Source: Mesorhizobium_K sp040049215
Lineage (GTDB): Bacteria > Pseudomonadota > Alphaproteobacteria > Rhizobiales > Rhizobiaceae
Reading direction: 5' to 3'
Assembly (NCBI RefSeq): GCF_040049215.1
Contig: NZ_JBDZDN010000002.1
Location: 372,001-436,000, forward strand
DNA length: 64,000 nucleotides
Below the pieces are notes generated by a model that was given only the letters and a program-made list of their open reading frames with translations, was not told the origin of the DNA and did no database searches. Below, one piece after another: positions 8,842-17,984 of the stretch; the stretch's first letter is position 1; each line of letters starts with the position of its first letter. Position numbers and translations under genes: made by a program.

Positions 8842-10794
8842 TCACAGACCCCGCCCGGCCCTGCCGGAGGGTACGCCGAAACCTTCGATCAGTGCTTCGG
8901 TGGCCTGCACATCTCGGAACTGCGTCTGAATTTCGACCAAATGACGGTAATTCTCATCGGTCGGTTCGGTCGCCAGCGCCATTTCGGCCGCCTTCAATTC
9001 CTTATGTAGAGTGCCGGCGCTGCGGTGCAAGTGCAGCGCCTGCGCGAAAGCTTCACGGGCATCGTCGAGTGCGGCGTCCTCCAGAACGGGCCAGAGCCGC
9101 GCCTTGCGGATCAGCCCGACCGCGCGCTCCCAGCCGTCGAGCTGTCCCGCCGCCGCGATGCGCGCCAGAACCTCGCCGCGGCCGTTCGCCGCGTCATGCG
9201 CCATCGCATCAAGTATCGTCGTGTGAAGCTGGCGCAGGTCCGGATGCGATAGTTCGAGGAACTCGGTATGCTCGAAATTCTCGTCAATCAGCGACGGGTG
9301 GTTGACAAGCGCCACGATGATCGCCGCCTCCCTGAGCGGCATGACCCCGCCGGCGCGCTTGACCATGGCCGAGCGGGCAAGGCTCTCCGACACGGCGAAG
9401 CGGCTTGCCGCTCCGCCTGGCCGTGCAAATTGACCGCCCTGCGCGGGGGACCCCTGCCCGTGGCCGCCGCGCCTTTCCCATTCGCCGGCCCTGAGGGGCT
9501 TCTGCCGTGCTCTGCCGAAGAAGGTCTGTACGCGCTCGCGCATTTCCTGGGCGTAGTGGAAACGCAGATTCTCGTCCTTGATGCGAGCCGTCAGGTCGCG
9601 CAGCGTCTTCTCAAGCTCGGCCTTGCGCTCGGGCGTATCGAAAACGCCTCCCGACGTCTCGCGCATCCAGAGCAGGTCGGCGAGCGGCCGGGCGTCGGCC
9701 AGCACCTGCCGGAACGCCTCCGCGCCTTCGGTCCTGACCAGATCGTCGGGGTCCTTGCCCTCGGGCAGCAGCGCGAACCGCGCCGTCCTGCCCGGCTGGA
9801 TGGCGGGCAGCGCCATGTCGGCGGCACGCCAAGCGGCCTTGAGGCCGGCGGAATCACCGTCGAAGCAGAGCACCGGCTCGCTGGACATGCGCCACAAAAG
9901 CTCGAGCTGATTTTCGGTGAGCGCCGTGCCGAGTGGCGCGACCGCGTTGTCGAAGCCGGCTTGCGCCAGCGCGATCACGTCCATGTAGCCTTCGACGGCG
10001 ATCACCGTCCCACCGCGAGCGATGGCCTTGCGGGCGCGCACGTAGTTGTAGAGCACGTTGCCCTTGTGGAAGAGCTCGGTCTCGGGCGAGTTCATGTATT
10101 TCGCCAGCGCGTCAGGCGACAGGGCGCGGCCGCCGAAGGCGATGATGCGGCCCCGAGAATCCGGAATCGGGAACATGATGCGGTCGCGGAAATAATCGTA
10201 GGAGACCGGGATGTCGTCGCCGTGGCGGACCAGCCCGCACGCCTCCATCTGCGCCTTCTCGACGCCTTTCGATGCCAGGAACTCCTTCAGCGCATTGCGG
10301 CTTTCGGGCGCATAGCCGAGGCGGAAGGACTGCTGCGTCGCCGGCGTCAGGCCACGGTCGCGCAGGTAGGCACGGGCCTTTGCGCCGGCCGCCGACTGCA
10401 GTTGGTCCTGGAAGAATTTCGTGGCCAGTTCCATGACGTCGATCAGGCTGGTGCGCTGTTTCTCGCGCTGTTCAGTCCGCTCGTCACGCACCGGCATGGG
10501 TACTCCGGCGATTGCTGCGATACGCTCCACGGCTTCCGGAAAACCGATACCCTCCAGTTCGGTCAGGAATTTGAAATGGTCGCCGGTAACGCCACAACCG
10601 AAGCAGTGGTAGCGGCCCTTCTTGTCCTCGCAATGGAAGCTCGGGCTCTTCTCGCCGTGGAAGGGGCAGCAGGCCCAATAATCCCCACGTGAGGCATTGG
10701 TTTTCTTCCTGTCCCACGAGACGCGCTGGCCGATTACAGATGAAATCGGTACGCGGTCGCGTATCTCGTCGAGAAAGGCGTTTTCGAAGCGCAT
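8842..10794 (-). CDS. dnaG: DNA primase DnaG
   Basis: DnaG makes RNA primers at the replication fork. The 650-residue protein has an N-terminal CHC2 zinc finger (CPFHGEKSPSFHCED then YHCFGC), an RNAP-basic region, and a TOPRIM core with VIAVEGYMDVIAL and the acidic triad in VLCFDGDSAG. The C-terminal helicase-binding region carries the low-complexity linker rich in Gly, Arg and Gln. The chosen start, ATG at 10792-10794, matches the usual alphaproteobacterial M-R-F-x-x-x-F-L-D-E-I-R opening. An in-frame ATG nine codons further upstream is also possible. rpoD lies 302 bases downstream. Confidence 0.97.
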   Translation of the reverse strand: MRFENAFLDEIRDRVPISSVIGQRVSWDRKKTNASRGDYWACCPFHGEKSPSFHCEDKKGRYHCFGCGVTGDHFKFLTELEGIGFPEAVERIAAIAGVPMPVRDERTEQREKQRTSLIDVMELATKFFQDQLQSAAGAKARAYLRDRGLTPATQQSFRLGYAPESRNALKEFLASKGVEKAQMEACGLVRHGDDIPVSYDYFRDRIMFPIPDSRGRIIAFGGRALSPDALAKYMNSPETELFHKGNVLYNYVRARKAIARGGTVIAVEGYMDVIALAQAGFDNAVAPLGTALTENQLELLWRMSSEPVLCFDGDSAGLKAAWRAADMALPAIQPGRTARFALLPEGKDPDDLVRTEGAEAFRQVLADARPLADLLWMRETSGGVFDTPERKAELEKTLRDLTARIKDENLRFHYAQEMRERVQTFFGRARQKPLRAGEWERRGGHGQGSPAQGGQFARPGGAASRFAVSESLARSAMVKRAGGVMPLREAAIIVALVNHPSLIDENFEHTEFLELSHPDLRQLHTTILDAMAHDAANGRGEVLARIAAAGQLDGWERAVGLIRKARLWPVLEDAALDDAREAFAQALHLHRSAGTLHKELKAAEMALATEPTDENYRHLVEIQTQFRDVQATEALIEGFGVPSGRAGRGL

Positions 10795-11017
10795 GGGCGG
10801 AAGAGTCTCTTTCCACGCCATATAAGCACGGGCGGGTGCCGAGGCGACACTTATCGCTCCGCTTGCCCGAGATTCACAGGCCGCCCCGTTACATCGACGA
10901 CGCTCTCATCCTCGCCACGCCCCGATCCTGCTGCACCGCCTGGCACCGCCTTGGTGTCCCAACCCACCGTTCTCGCCTGCGACTGGAACATAAACGCCCG
11001 TCGGTAGTTCATTGCCC

Positions 11018-11743
11018 ATGGTTCAAACGGCTGCTTTTCTGCGCAGTCTCGAACGTCGCGACAGTCTGAGCGATGACGAGATCAGGATCATCAGCGAGCT
11101 TCCGGGGCGCCCCGCAGTCTTTGCGGCAGGCGAAGAGTTCGTCATCGAAGGCTCCAGACCGAGGGAAAGTTGCCTCGTCACGGCCGGGTTTGCCGCGCGC
11201 AGCCAGTCGTTGCGCTCAGGCGAGCGGCAGATAACGGCGGTGCATGTGCCGGGCGACTTCGTCGACCTGCACTCGATGATGCTGAAGGTCATGGATCACA
11301 GCGTCATTGCACTCGGCGCCTGCAAGGTGGCATTCGTCCCGCATGAGAAGATCAAGGAGGTGACGGAAACAAACCCTCACCTGGCGCGCATGTTCTGGCT
11401 ATCGACCACGATCGACGGCGCCATCCAGCGCACCTGGATCACCTGTCTGGGCCGCCGCTCGGCCGAACAGCATCTCGCTCATCTGATCTGCGAACTCTAC
11501 GTCAGGCTGGAGGTCGCGGGCGTGGCGTCGGATAATGGCTTCGAATTTCCGGTGACTCAGGCCCAGCTCGGCGACGTGCTCGGGCTATCGGTCGTTCATG
11601 TGAACCGCAAGCTGCAGGAACTGCGCGCAGCAGGATTGGTCGAGTGGCGTGACGGCAAGGTAAAAATCCGCGATTTCGAGCGGCTTGCAGAATTGTCCGA
11701 GTTCGACCCGACCTATCTCAGCCTGACGCGCGAATCGCGATAA
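11018..11743 (+). CDS. Crp/Fnr-family transcriptional regulator
   Basis: The 241-residue protein has an N-terminal cyclic-nucleotide-binding-type beta barrel (residues about 25-120: FAAGEEFVIEGSRP, then HVPGDFVDLHSMM) and a C-terminal winged helix. The recognition helix is about TQAQLGDVLGLSVVHVNRKLQELRAAGLVEW. The N-terminal cysteine cluster that binds the Fe-S centre in FNR is absent, so oxygen sensing through Fe-S is unlikely. The effector is unknown. It resembles the FixK/Nnr-like Crp regulators common in rhizobia. ATG at 11012 is an alternative start two codons upstream. Confidence 0.9.
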   Translation: MVQTAAFLRSLERRDSLSDDEIRIISELPGRPAVFAAGEEFVIEGSRPRESCLVTAGFAARSQSLRSGERQITAVHVPGDFVDLHSMMLKVMDHSVIALGACKVAFVPHEKIKEVTETNPHLARMFWLSTTIDGAIQRTWITCLGRRSAEQHLAHLICELYVRLEVAGVASDNGFEFPVTQAQLGDVLGLSVVHVNRKLQELRAAGLVEWRDGKVKIRDFERLAELSEFDPTYLSLTRESR

Positions 11744-11761
11744 TCCGGTTGTGCCACGTGC

Positions 11762-12037
11762 TCAGGCCGAAGCGCCCGACGTGCTCAGGCGCGGAGCTGC
11801 AATGTCAGCGTTTTCGCGATGATCGAATGAAACCGCCATGGTCCGACCAGTTGCGATGCGCACGATGGAAGCGACGATGGCGTCGTCGCTATAGCCGATG
11901 CCGGCCGCCGTGGCCCGAAGCTGCATCATCACGCTATGCGTCGAAACCGGCTGGCCGAGCGGATGACCCGAAAGCATAGCCGAAACAAGCTCGTCGCAGG
12001 TCGGGACCCGGTGGGTATTGAAGCTCGCGGCGGCCAC
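11762..12037 (-). CDS. Hypothetical small protein, convergent with the Crp/Fnr gene
   Basis: A 91-residue frame starts at GTG (12035-12037), with GGAG about nine bases upstream; a TTG start three codons earlier is the alternative. The composition is protein-like (CDELVSAMLSGHPLG, then ATAAGIGYSDDAIVASIVRIATGR) and looks helical, with no signal peptide or membrane segment. I do not recognise a family. A 12-base direct repeat (acgtgctcaggc at 11756-11767 and 11779-11790) overlaps its last codons. It could be spurious, but no better frame covers this interval. Confidence 0.45.
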   Translation of the reverse strand: MAAASFNTHRVPTCDELVSAMLSGHPLGQPVSTHSVMMQLRATAAGIGYSDDAIVASIVRIATGRTMAVSFDHRENADIAAPRLSTSGASA

Positions 12038-12274
12038 TTTTCCCAACTCCGTCGGATAAGTCTTTCAAAGATATCGTACGCCGTCTGCAGCGATTGGCGA
12101 GCAGTTTTCTGGTCCGACCAGGTTCAATTTCGGCGGCTGGATCGTCTACTGGAACGGCTGTCGGGAAGGCGCCCAAACGGTTTATGGGAGCCTGATACCG
12201 GGCGCCTGGCGGGCAGCCGCTCTTGCGCTGCCACGCGTGTTCGGCGATGCTCGTTGCGTCAGGGAGGACTGCAA

Positions 12275-12640
12275 ATGAGGAAAATTCCTGCGCTGTTGGT
12301 GCTTCTGGCCGTAGCGTCATGTACGTCGACGCCACAGGCTCCAAAACCTGCGCCGAGCACGGCAGCCGGAGCGGCGGTCACCCTGACGGATGCGGATCGC
12401 GCCGCGGTCGAGGGTGCGTTGCGGGCCAGGCTGACGCCAACAGCGACCATCCGGACCATGATCGCCCAGAGCGACGCCGGTGGAGTGACGGTCTGCGGCT
12501 ATGTGAACTCCGGTAGCGGTGACACGCCATTCATAGGCATGCTTGTCGAGGGCGCATTCATCGTGACTGATCTCGGCGGCCCGACTGAGCGAACGATCGC
12601 GGTGCAGAAGGCCTGCCACGGACGCGGCATCTATATCTGA
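12275..12640 (+). CDS. Small secreted lipoprotein of unknown function
   Basis: The 121-residue product starts with a lipoprotein signal (MRKIPALLVLLAVASCTST): the Cys follows A-S, a lipobox-like L-A-V-A-S-C. A proline-rich linker follows (PQAPKPAPS), then a compact domain of about 90 residues containing two further cysteines (VCGYVNSG and KACHGRG). The domain ends near-natively at the stop, so it looks complete. A strong ribosome site, AGGGAGGA at 12261-12268, supports this ATG. The function is unknown; it is probably an outer- or inner-membrane-anchored periplasmic protein. Confidence 0.8.
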   Translation: MRKIPALLVLLAVASCTSTPQAPKPAPSTAAGAAVTLTDADRAAVEGALRARLTPTATIRTMIAQSDAGGVTVCGYVNSGSGDTPFIGMLVEGAFIVTDLGGPTERTIAVQKACHGRGIYI

Positions 12641-12725
12641 CATTCGCCCATACGAACCGATCGGATATTGCGACCCGCGCGCATTGCACGGGTCGCTTCA
12701 ACTGCATGCGCAGGTAACAATATGC

Positions 12726-12764
12726 TTCAGGCCTGAATAATAGGATTTGTCAGACAATATTGAC
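12726..12764. promoter_or_regulatory. Candidate operator region of the sugar ABC operon
   Basis: Two dyad elements lie about 170-210 bases before the substrate-binding protein gene: a perfect 12-bp palindrome ttcaggcctgaa (12726-12737), and gtcagacaatattgac (12749-12764), whose ends are GTCA...TGAC and which contains the perfect palindrome caatattg. No regulator gene sits next to the operon, so the binder is unknown. The rest of the gap 12641-12937 holds only a weak GC-rich hairpin at 12670-12696. Confidence 0.35.
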
Positions 12765-12937
12765 TCTCCTGGAGAGGTCCGCTTAGTTGGCCGCGGAAAC
12801 TTGAAACGGCGAGGACTGCGCGTTGGAGGGCGCGCAACGGGTTTCGCCCAAGGACGCCCTGAAGGGGCTCCTGTCGCAATCCCCTGCCCTATATGCCGCT
12901 GCGTTTCCGCCAACCAACAACGGAATGGGAGGAATTC

Positions 12938-13888
12938 ATGAAGCTTAGACTTGCAAGCGCCCTGCTGGTGACCGCCGCATTGCTGGCGACCGGCGCAACG
13001 GCGCAGGATAAGAAGCAGCTCGCCTTCGTGGTCAACGGCGCATCCGACTTCTGGAAGCTCGCCGAGGCCGGCGTGAAGAAGGCGCAGGGCGAACTGCCCA
13101 ATTATGAGCTGTCGCTCAAATATCCCGAGCAGGCCGCCGCCGCCGTGCAGCAGCGCCTGATGGAAGATTTGGTGGCGGGCGGCGTATCGGCGATCATGGT
13201 GAGCGCCGTTGATCCGAAATCGTCGACCGACTCGCTGAACAAGATCGGCTCGCAGGTGCCGCTCTTCACCACGGACAGCGACGCGCCCGACACCAACCGC
13301 ATCGCCTATATCGGTTCGTCGAACACGGATGCCGGCAAGCAGGCGGGCGAGATCGCACTGAAGGCGCTGCCCGAGGGCGGCAAATGCATCGGCTTCGTCG
13401 GGTTGCCGGGCGCCGACAATGCGCGCGAGCGCATCGAAGGCATGAAGTCGGTCATCGCCGGCTCCAAGGTGGAACTGATCGATGTTCGCGGCGACGACAT
13501 CGACATGACGCGCGCCAAGCGCAACGTCGAGGACGCGCTGGCCGCCAACCCCGACATCGACTGCATGGTGGGCTTCTATTCGTACAATCCGCCGCGCATC
13601 TACGAGGTGCTCAAGGAGTCCGGCAAGCTCGGCCAAGTGACCGTGATCGCCTTCGACGAGGATCCGATCACGCTCGGCGGCGTGCGCGAGGGCACGATCG
13701 CAGGCACCGTGGTGCAGGACCCGTATGAATGGGGCTACCAGGGCATGAAGCTGATGGCAAAGTATCTCGAGGGCGACAAGTCGGTCGTGCCCGAGAACAA
13801 GCTGATCATCGTGCCCACCAAGATGATCGACAAGGCCAATGTCGACGCATTCGAGGCGGAACTGAAGTCGCGCATCAGCGGCGGCTGA
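12938..13888 (+). CDS. Sugar ABC transporter, periplasmic substrate-binding protein
   Basis: The 316-residue protein has a signal peptide (MKLRLASALLVTAALLATGATA, cut near AQD) and a type I periplasmic-binding fold of the RbsB/peripla_BP_4 class: FVVNGASDFWKLAEAG at the start, IMVSAVDPKSS in the hinge region, FTTDSDAP, then GFVGLPGADNARERIEG and VIAFDEDP. It captures a sugar or related ligand in the periplasm and delivers it to the permease encoded two genes downstream. The ligand cannot be assigned. GGGAGGA just before the ATG fixes the start. Confidence 0.95.
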   Translation: MKLRLASALLVTAALLATGATAQDKKQLAFVVNGASDFWKLAEAGVKKAQGELPNYELSLKYPEQAAAAVQQRLMEDLVAGGVSAIMVSAVDPKSSTDSLNKIGSQVPLFTTDSDAPDTNRIAYIGSSNTDAGKQAGEIALKALPEGGKCIGFVGLPGADNARERIEGMKSVIAGSKVELIDVRGDDIDMTRAKRNVEDALAANPDIDCMVGFYSYNPPRIYEVLKESGKLGQVTVIAFDEDPITLGGVREGTIAGTVVQDPYEWGYQGMKLMAKYLEGDKSVVPENKLIIVPTKMIDKANVDAFEAELKSRISGG

Positions 13889-13977
13889 CGCCTTGGAGCG
13901 AGCAGGCCGGCGCTATCTCCCAGCCGGCCTGTTCGGCGCGTATTGTCATCCGACGAACCAATCAGCATAGTTCGGCG

Positions 13978-15483
13978 ATGCCCGATCCGTTCCTGAAGAT
14001 GACGGGAATCTCGAAGGTCTATCCCGGCATCAGGGCCGTGGACGACATCAGCCTTTCCGTCAGCCAGGGCGAGGTGATCGGTCTCGTGGGAGAGAACGGG
14101 GCGGGCAAGTCGACGCTCATGAAGATCCTCGGCGGCGTCGTCGCACCGAGCGCAGGGACGATCGAGCTCGACGGCGTCGCAACCGAGCGGCTCACCGTCG
14201 GCGGCTCGATGCGCGGCGGCATCGCCTTCGTGCACCAGGAACTGAATCTGTTCGAGAACCTGAGCGCGGCGGCAAACATCTTCATCGGCCGCGAGCCGCT
14301 GAAGGGCGGGCCGCTGAGGCTGATCGACGAGCGCGAGCTCAGCCGCCGGGCCGAACCGCTGCTGAAGCAGCTCGGCGCGGACTTTTCCGCCGACACGCCC
14401 GTTGCGTCATTGTCGCTCGCACAGATGCAACTCGTCGAGATCGCCAAGGCGCTGTCACTGAAGGCGCGCCTCGTCATCATGGATGAGCCGACGTCGAGCC
14501 TGACCGCCTCCGAGACGGAGCGGCTGTTGCAGATCATAACGCGGCTGAAGGCCGAAGGGGTCTCCGTCATCTTCATCTCGCACCGGCTGGCCGAGGTGGA
14601 GCATTCGGCCGACCGCGTCGTCATCCTGCGCGACGGCAGGCGGGTCGCCGAACTCGGCAAAGGCGAGATCCATGCCGAGACGATGATCCGTCACATGATC
14701 GGGCGCGACCTGAAGACTCTGTACCGCCCGCCCGCCCAACCGCCCGGAGAGGCGATGCTGGAGCTTGTCGACGTCAGGACAGGCTACCGGCCGGAGCAGC
14801 CGGTCAACCTGTCGGTCAGGCGCGGCGAGATCCTGGGCCTGGCCGGGCTGGTCGGCTCCGGCCGAACCGAACTGGCGCGCACCATATTCGGGCTCGACCC
14901 GCTGAAGGGCGGCGAGATCAGGATCAAGGGCGCACGCGCCTCTATCGCATCTCCGAGCGCGGCCATCAGGCAAGGCGTCTATCTGGTGCCAGAGGACCGC
15001 AAGCGGTCGGGCCTGATCATCGATTTTCCGATCCGCGAGAACATCACGCTCGCCAATCTCGAGGCTCACGCAAAACGCGGACTGATCGACTTCGGCGCCG
15101 AGGAGAAAGACGCGCTGAAGCAGCGCGACCGGCTCGACATCCGTACGCGCGGGGTCTCGGCCGTTGCGGGCTCGCTGTCGGGCGGCAACCAGCAAAAGGT
15201 GGTGCTGGCCAAATGGCTGTCGATGTCCCCCCAGATCCTGATATTCGACGAGCCGACGCGCGGCGTCGACGTCGGCGCCAAGAGCGAGATCTACCGGCTG
15301 ATGCGCGAGCTTTCCGACCACGGCGTCGGCATTTTGATGATCTCGTCCGACATGGAGGAGGTGATCGGCGTCAGCGACCGCGTCGCGATTATGCATGAAG
15401 GCCGCATCGCCGGCTTCCTCGAGCGCGGCGAACTCAGCGAACAGGCGATATTGTCGCTCGCGGTCGGAAGGATCGCGGCATGA
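13978..15483 (+). CDS. Sugar ABC transporter ATP-binding protein (RbsA/MglA type, two ATPase domains)
   Basis: The 501-residue protein has two fused nucleotide-binding domains, as is standard for carbohydrate importers of the CUT2 class. The first has an intact Walker A (GENGAGKST, near residue 38) and Walker B (VIMDEPTSSL). The second has the usual degenerate Walker A (GLVGSGRTELAR), a signature LSGGNQQKVVLAKW and ILIFDEPTRGVDVGA. It powers uptake through the permease encoded next. The start is ATG at 13978, 89 bases after the binding-protein gene; no clear ribosome site precedes it. Confidence 0.96.
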   Translation: MPDPFLKMTGISKVYPGIRAVDDISLSVSQGEVIGLVGENGAGKSTLMKILGGVVAPSAGTIELDGVATERLTVGGSMRGGIAFVHQELNLFENLSAAANIFIGREPLKGGPLRLIDERELSRRAEPLLKQLGADFSADTPVASLSLAQMQLVEIAKALSLKARLVIMDEPTSSLTASETERLLQIITRLKAEGVSVIFISHRLAEVEHSADRVVILRDGRRVAELGKGEIHAETMIRHMIGRDLKTLYRPPAQPPGEAMLELVDVRTGYRPEQPVNLSVRRGEILGLAGLVGSGRTELARTIFGLDPLKGGEIRIKGARASIASPSAAIRQGVYLVPEDRKRSGLIIDFPIRENITLANLEAHAKRGLIDFGAEEKDALKQRDRLDIRTRGVSAVAGSLSGGNQQKVVLAKWLSMSPQILIFDEPTRGVDVGAKSEIYRLMRELSDHGVGILMISSDMEEVIGVSDRVAIMHEGRIAGFLERGELSEQAILSLAVGRIAA

Positions 15484-15514
15484 CGCCCTCTGCCCTCATC
15501 GGAGCCGGTATCAG

Positions 15515-16480
15515 ATGATCAACCGCAAGGACCTCTGGCTCCTCGTCCTCATCCTCGTGGTCGGCACCGTGGTTGCCATCATCAATCCGCGCTTCCTGTC
15601 GCCGATCAACCTGTCGAACACGGCGAACCTGATCGGCCTGTTCGGCATATTCGCGGTTGCCCAGGCCTTCGTGATCATCTCGGGCGGGATAGAGCTGTCG
15701 GTCGGCTCGATCATCGCGCTGCTCGGCGTGATCTTCGTCGACCTCGTGGCGGGTGAAACCGTCAGCCCGGGCATTGCTTTCGTCATCGTGGTGGCGATCG
15801 GCTGCCTGATCGGGCTGCTGCACGGGTTCCTGGTCGCAAAACTCGGGCTGCAGCCTTTCGTGGTGACGCTCTGCGGCCTGCTGATCTATCGCGGTATCGC
15901 GCGCTACTACACCGAGGATGCGACGGCTGGCTTCCCTTTCGGCGCAACCTTTCCGACGCTCGAATGGCTGACCGCCGGCCGCCTCTACGGCATCCCGCAC
16001 AGCCTTGTCGCCTTCCTGGTCATCACCGTCATCATGGGCGTCGTGCTGCACAAATCGGTATTCGGCCGCTATCTCTTCGCCGTCGGCAAGAACGAGGAGG
16101 CGGCGCGCTACAGCGGCATCCATACCTCGCGCATCGTGATCGCAGCCTATGTCATCTGCTGCGGCCTGACGGCAGTGGCTGCGGTCTTCATCGCCATGTA
16201 CACCCGCTCGATATCGCCCTCCTCGCACGGAAATTTCTACGAGCTCTACGCGATCGCGGCCGCGGTGCTCGGCGGCTGTTCGCTGCGCGGCGGCGAAGGC
16301 TCGATCGTCGGCGTCGTGCTTGGCACCGTGCTGCTGCAGGTGCTGCAGAATCTCGTCAACCTGCTCGGCATTCCGAGCTCGCTGAACTTCGCGGTGATGG
16401 GCTCCGTCATCCTGATTGGCGTGCTCGCCGACCAGCAGATCTCGCGCCGGACAGCGCGGGTGAAGGCACCCGCTGCCTAG
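15515..16480 (+). CDS. Sugar ABC transporter permease (CUT2 type)
   Basis: The 321-residue protein is hydrophobic throughout, with 8-10 membrane helices, and belongs to the BPD_transp_2 family (RbsC-like). It has GGIELSVGSIIAL in the first third (the G-G-I-D/E-L-S-V-G motif of sugar permeases) and the conserved cytoplasmic FAVGKNEEAARYSGI loop that contacts the ATPase. It completes the binding-protein/ATPase/permease set. The gene ends convergently with glutathione reductase: the two stop codons overlap at 16477-16480. No terminator hairpin is visible between them. Confidence 0.95.
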   Translation: MINRKDLWLLVLILVVGTVVAIINPRFLSPINLSNTANLIGLFGIFAVAQAFVIISGGIELSVGSIIALLGVIFVDLVAGETVSPGIAFVIVVAIGCLIGLLHGFLVAKLGLQPFVVTLCGLLIYRGIARYYTEDATAGFPFGATFPTLEWLTAGRLYGIPHSLVAFLVITVIMGVVLHKSVFGRYLFAVGKNEEAARYSGIHTSRIVIAAYVICCGLTAVAAVFIAMYTRSISPSSHGNFYELYAIAAAVLGGCSLRGGEGSIVGVVLGTVLLQVLQNLVNLLGIPSSLNFAVMGSVILIGVLADQQISRRTARVKAPAA

Positions 16481-17871
16481 CAATCCTGGCGCGCGCCGTC
16501 CTTCACCAGATAGGTCGGCTTGTACATGGTGACGAGTTCTTCCGCGGCGGTCGGATGCACGGCCATGGTGCGATCGAAGTCGTCCTTGGTGAGCCCCGCC
16601 TTGAGCACGATGCCCAGAAGCTGCGCCAGTTCGCCGGCGTCAGGCCCCAGAATGTGGGCGCCGATCACCCGCCGCGTGCCGGCATCGACGACAAGCTTGG
16701 TCAGCATCCTCTCCTGCCGGCCGGCGAGGATGTAGCGCAGCGGCCGAAAGCTCGCGCTGTAGACTTCGAGGTTGGCGAAACGTTTCGAAGCCTCGTCTTC
16801 CGACAGGCCGACCGTACCGATCTCGGGCTGCGAGAAGACGGCGGTGGCGATACAGTTGTGATCGGGCGCGGTCGGGTTGCCTTTGAAGGCGGTCTCGACG
16901 AAACACATCGCTTCGTGGATCGCTACCGGCGTCAGCTGGACGCGGTCGGTCACGTCACCGATCGCCCAGATATTCCCGACATTGGTGCGGGAATGGGCAT
17001 CGACCAGGATCTCGCCCCTGACGCCGGTTTTCACGCCGGCGGCCTCCAGCCCCAGATTTTCGGTGTTGGGGATACGGCCGATGGCAAGCAATATTTGATC
17101 CGCGAAGAGCACGTGGCCGCTGTTGAGCGTCGCTGCGAGCCTGCCGTCATCGCGCCTGTCGATGTTTTCGAAGATCGTGTGGCAAAGGATGCGGATGCCC
17201 TTCGCCGCCATCTCCTCATGCAGCCTGTGGCGCAGATCCATATCGAAACGCTGCAGGATCTCCTTGCCGCGATAGATGAGCGTGGTGTCGACGCCGAGCC
17301 CGTGAAAGATGTTGGCAAACTCGACCGCGATGTAGCCGCCTCCGGCAATCACGATGGACTTCGGCAGGCTGGGGAGGTCGAAGGCCTCATTGGAGAAGAT
17401 GCAGTGTTCGTGGCCGGGAAGCGCGGCGTGCGGGTTCGGGCGGCCGCCGGTGGCGATGAGAATGTGCTCGGCGGTGACTGTACGGTTCTCGTTCTCGATG
17501 AGCACCGTATGCCCGTCGATCAGTGTGGCGCGGCTGTGGAGCGTCTCGCCGCCCGCCTTCTCGACGCCACTTTGGTAAAGCCCGGAAAGCCGCCCGATTT
17601 CCTTGTCCTTGTTGGCGATCAGCGTTGGCCAGTCGAAGCTGGTCTCGGGCACCGTCCAGCCGTAGCCGGCAGCGTCGGCGAAATGTTCGGGAAACTGCGA
17701 TGCATAGACGAAAAGTTTCTTCGGGACGCAGCCGCGGATGACGCAGGTGCCGCCGTAGCGATATTCCTCGGCAATCGCCACCCGCTTGCCGAGCGCCGCG
17801 GACAGACGCGCGGCGCGTACGCCGCCCGACCCACCGCCGATGACGAAGAGATCGTAGTCGTATCGGGGCAT
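16477..17871 (-). CDS. gor: Glutathione-disulfide reductase
   Basis: The 464-residue flavoprotein reduces oxidised glutathione with NADPH in the cytoplasm. The N-terminal FAD-binding motif is YDLFVIGGGSGGVRAARLS; the redox-active disulfide lies in GGTCVIRGCVPKK. The NADPH-binding GGGYIAVEFA is in the middle, and the C-terminal dimerisation domain carries the catalytic VHPTAAEELV histidine. Length and domain order are standard for GR rather than lipoamide or mercuric reductase. It ends head-on against the sugar permease gene. Confidence 0.96.
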   Translation of the reverse strand: MPRYDYDLFVIGGGSGGVRAARLSAALGKRVAIAEEYRYGGTCVIRGCVPKKLFVYASQFPEHFADAAGYGWTVPETSFDWPTLIANKDKEIGRLSGLYQSGVEKAGGETLHSRATLIDGHTVLIENENRTVTAEHILIATGGRPNPHAALPGHEHCIFSNEAFDLPSLPKSIVIAGGGYIAVEFANIFHGLGVDTTLIYRGKEILQRFDMDLRHRLHEEMAAKGIRILCHTIFENIDRRDDGRLAATLNSGHVLFADQILLAIGRIPNTENLGLEAAGVKTGVRGEILVDAHSRTNVGNIWAIGDVTDRVQLTPVAIHEAMCFVETAFKGNPTAPDHNCIATAVFSQPEIGTVGLSEDEASKRFANLEVYSASFRPLRYILAGRQERMLTKLVVDAGTRRVIGAHILGPDAGELAQLLGIVLKAGLTKDDFDRTMAVHPTAAEELVTMYKPTYLVKDGARQDC

Positions 17872-17924
17872 GGTTCGGTCTCCGCAGGCTGCGGATGACA
17901 GTTAGGAGGCAATGGTTCAAAAGA

Positions 17925-17949
17925 AAAGCCCGGCATCTGGCCGGGCTTT
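17925..17949 (-). terminator. Intrinsic-type hairpin between gor and the DUF2059 gene
   Basis: A perfect 10-bp stem, aaagcccggc (17925-17934) with gccgggcttt (17940-17949), closes a 5-base loop. On the minus strand the stem is followed by TTCTTTTG, so it most likely ends the DUF2059 transcript upstream of gor. Confidence 0.75.
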
Positions 17950-17984
17950 GACTTCCTATTGGGACACGGGAAAGTGTCCGGCGC

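Noticed and set aside
9268..10692. Long plus-strand open frame (474 codons) across dnaG
   Set aside because: It is antisense to a fully recognised dnaG, and its product is a low-complexity mix of Arg, Gly, Ala and His without domains. High GC keeps this frame open by chance.
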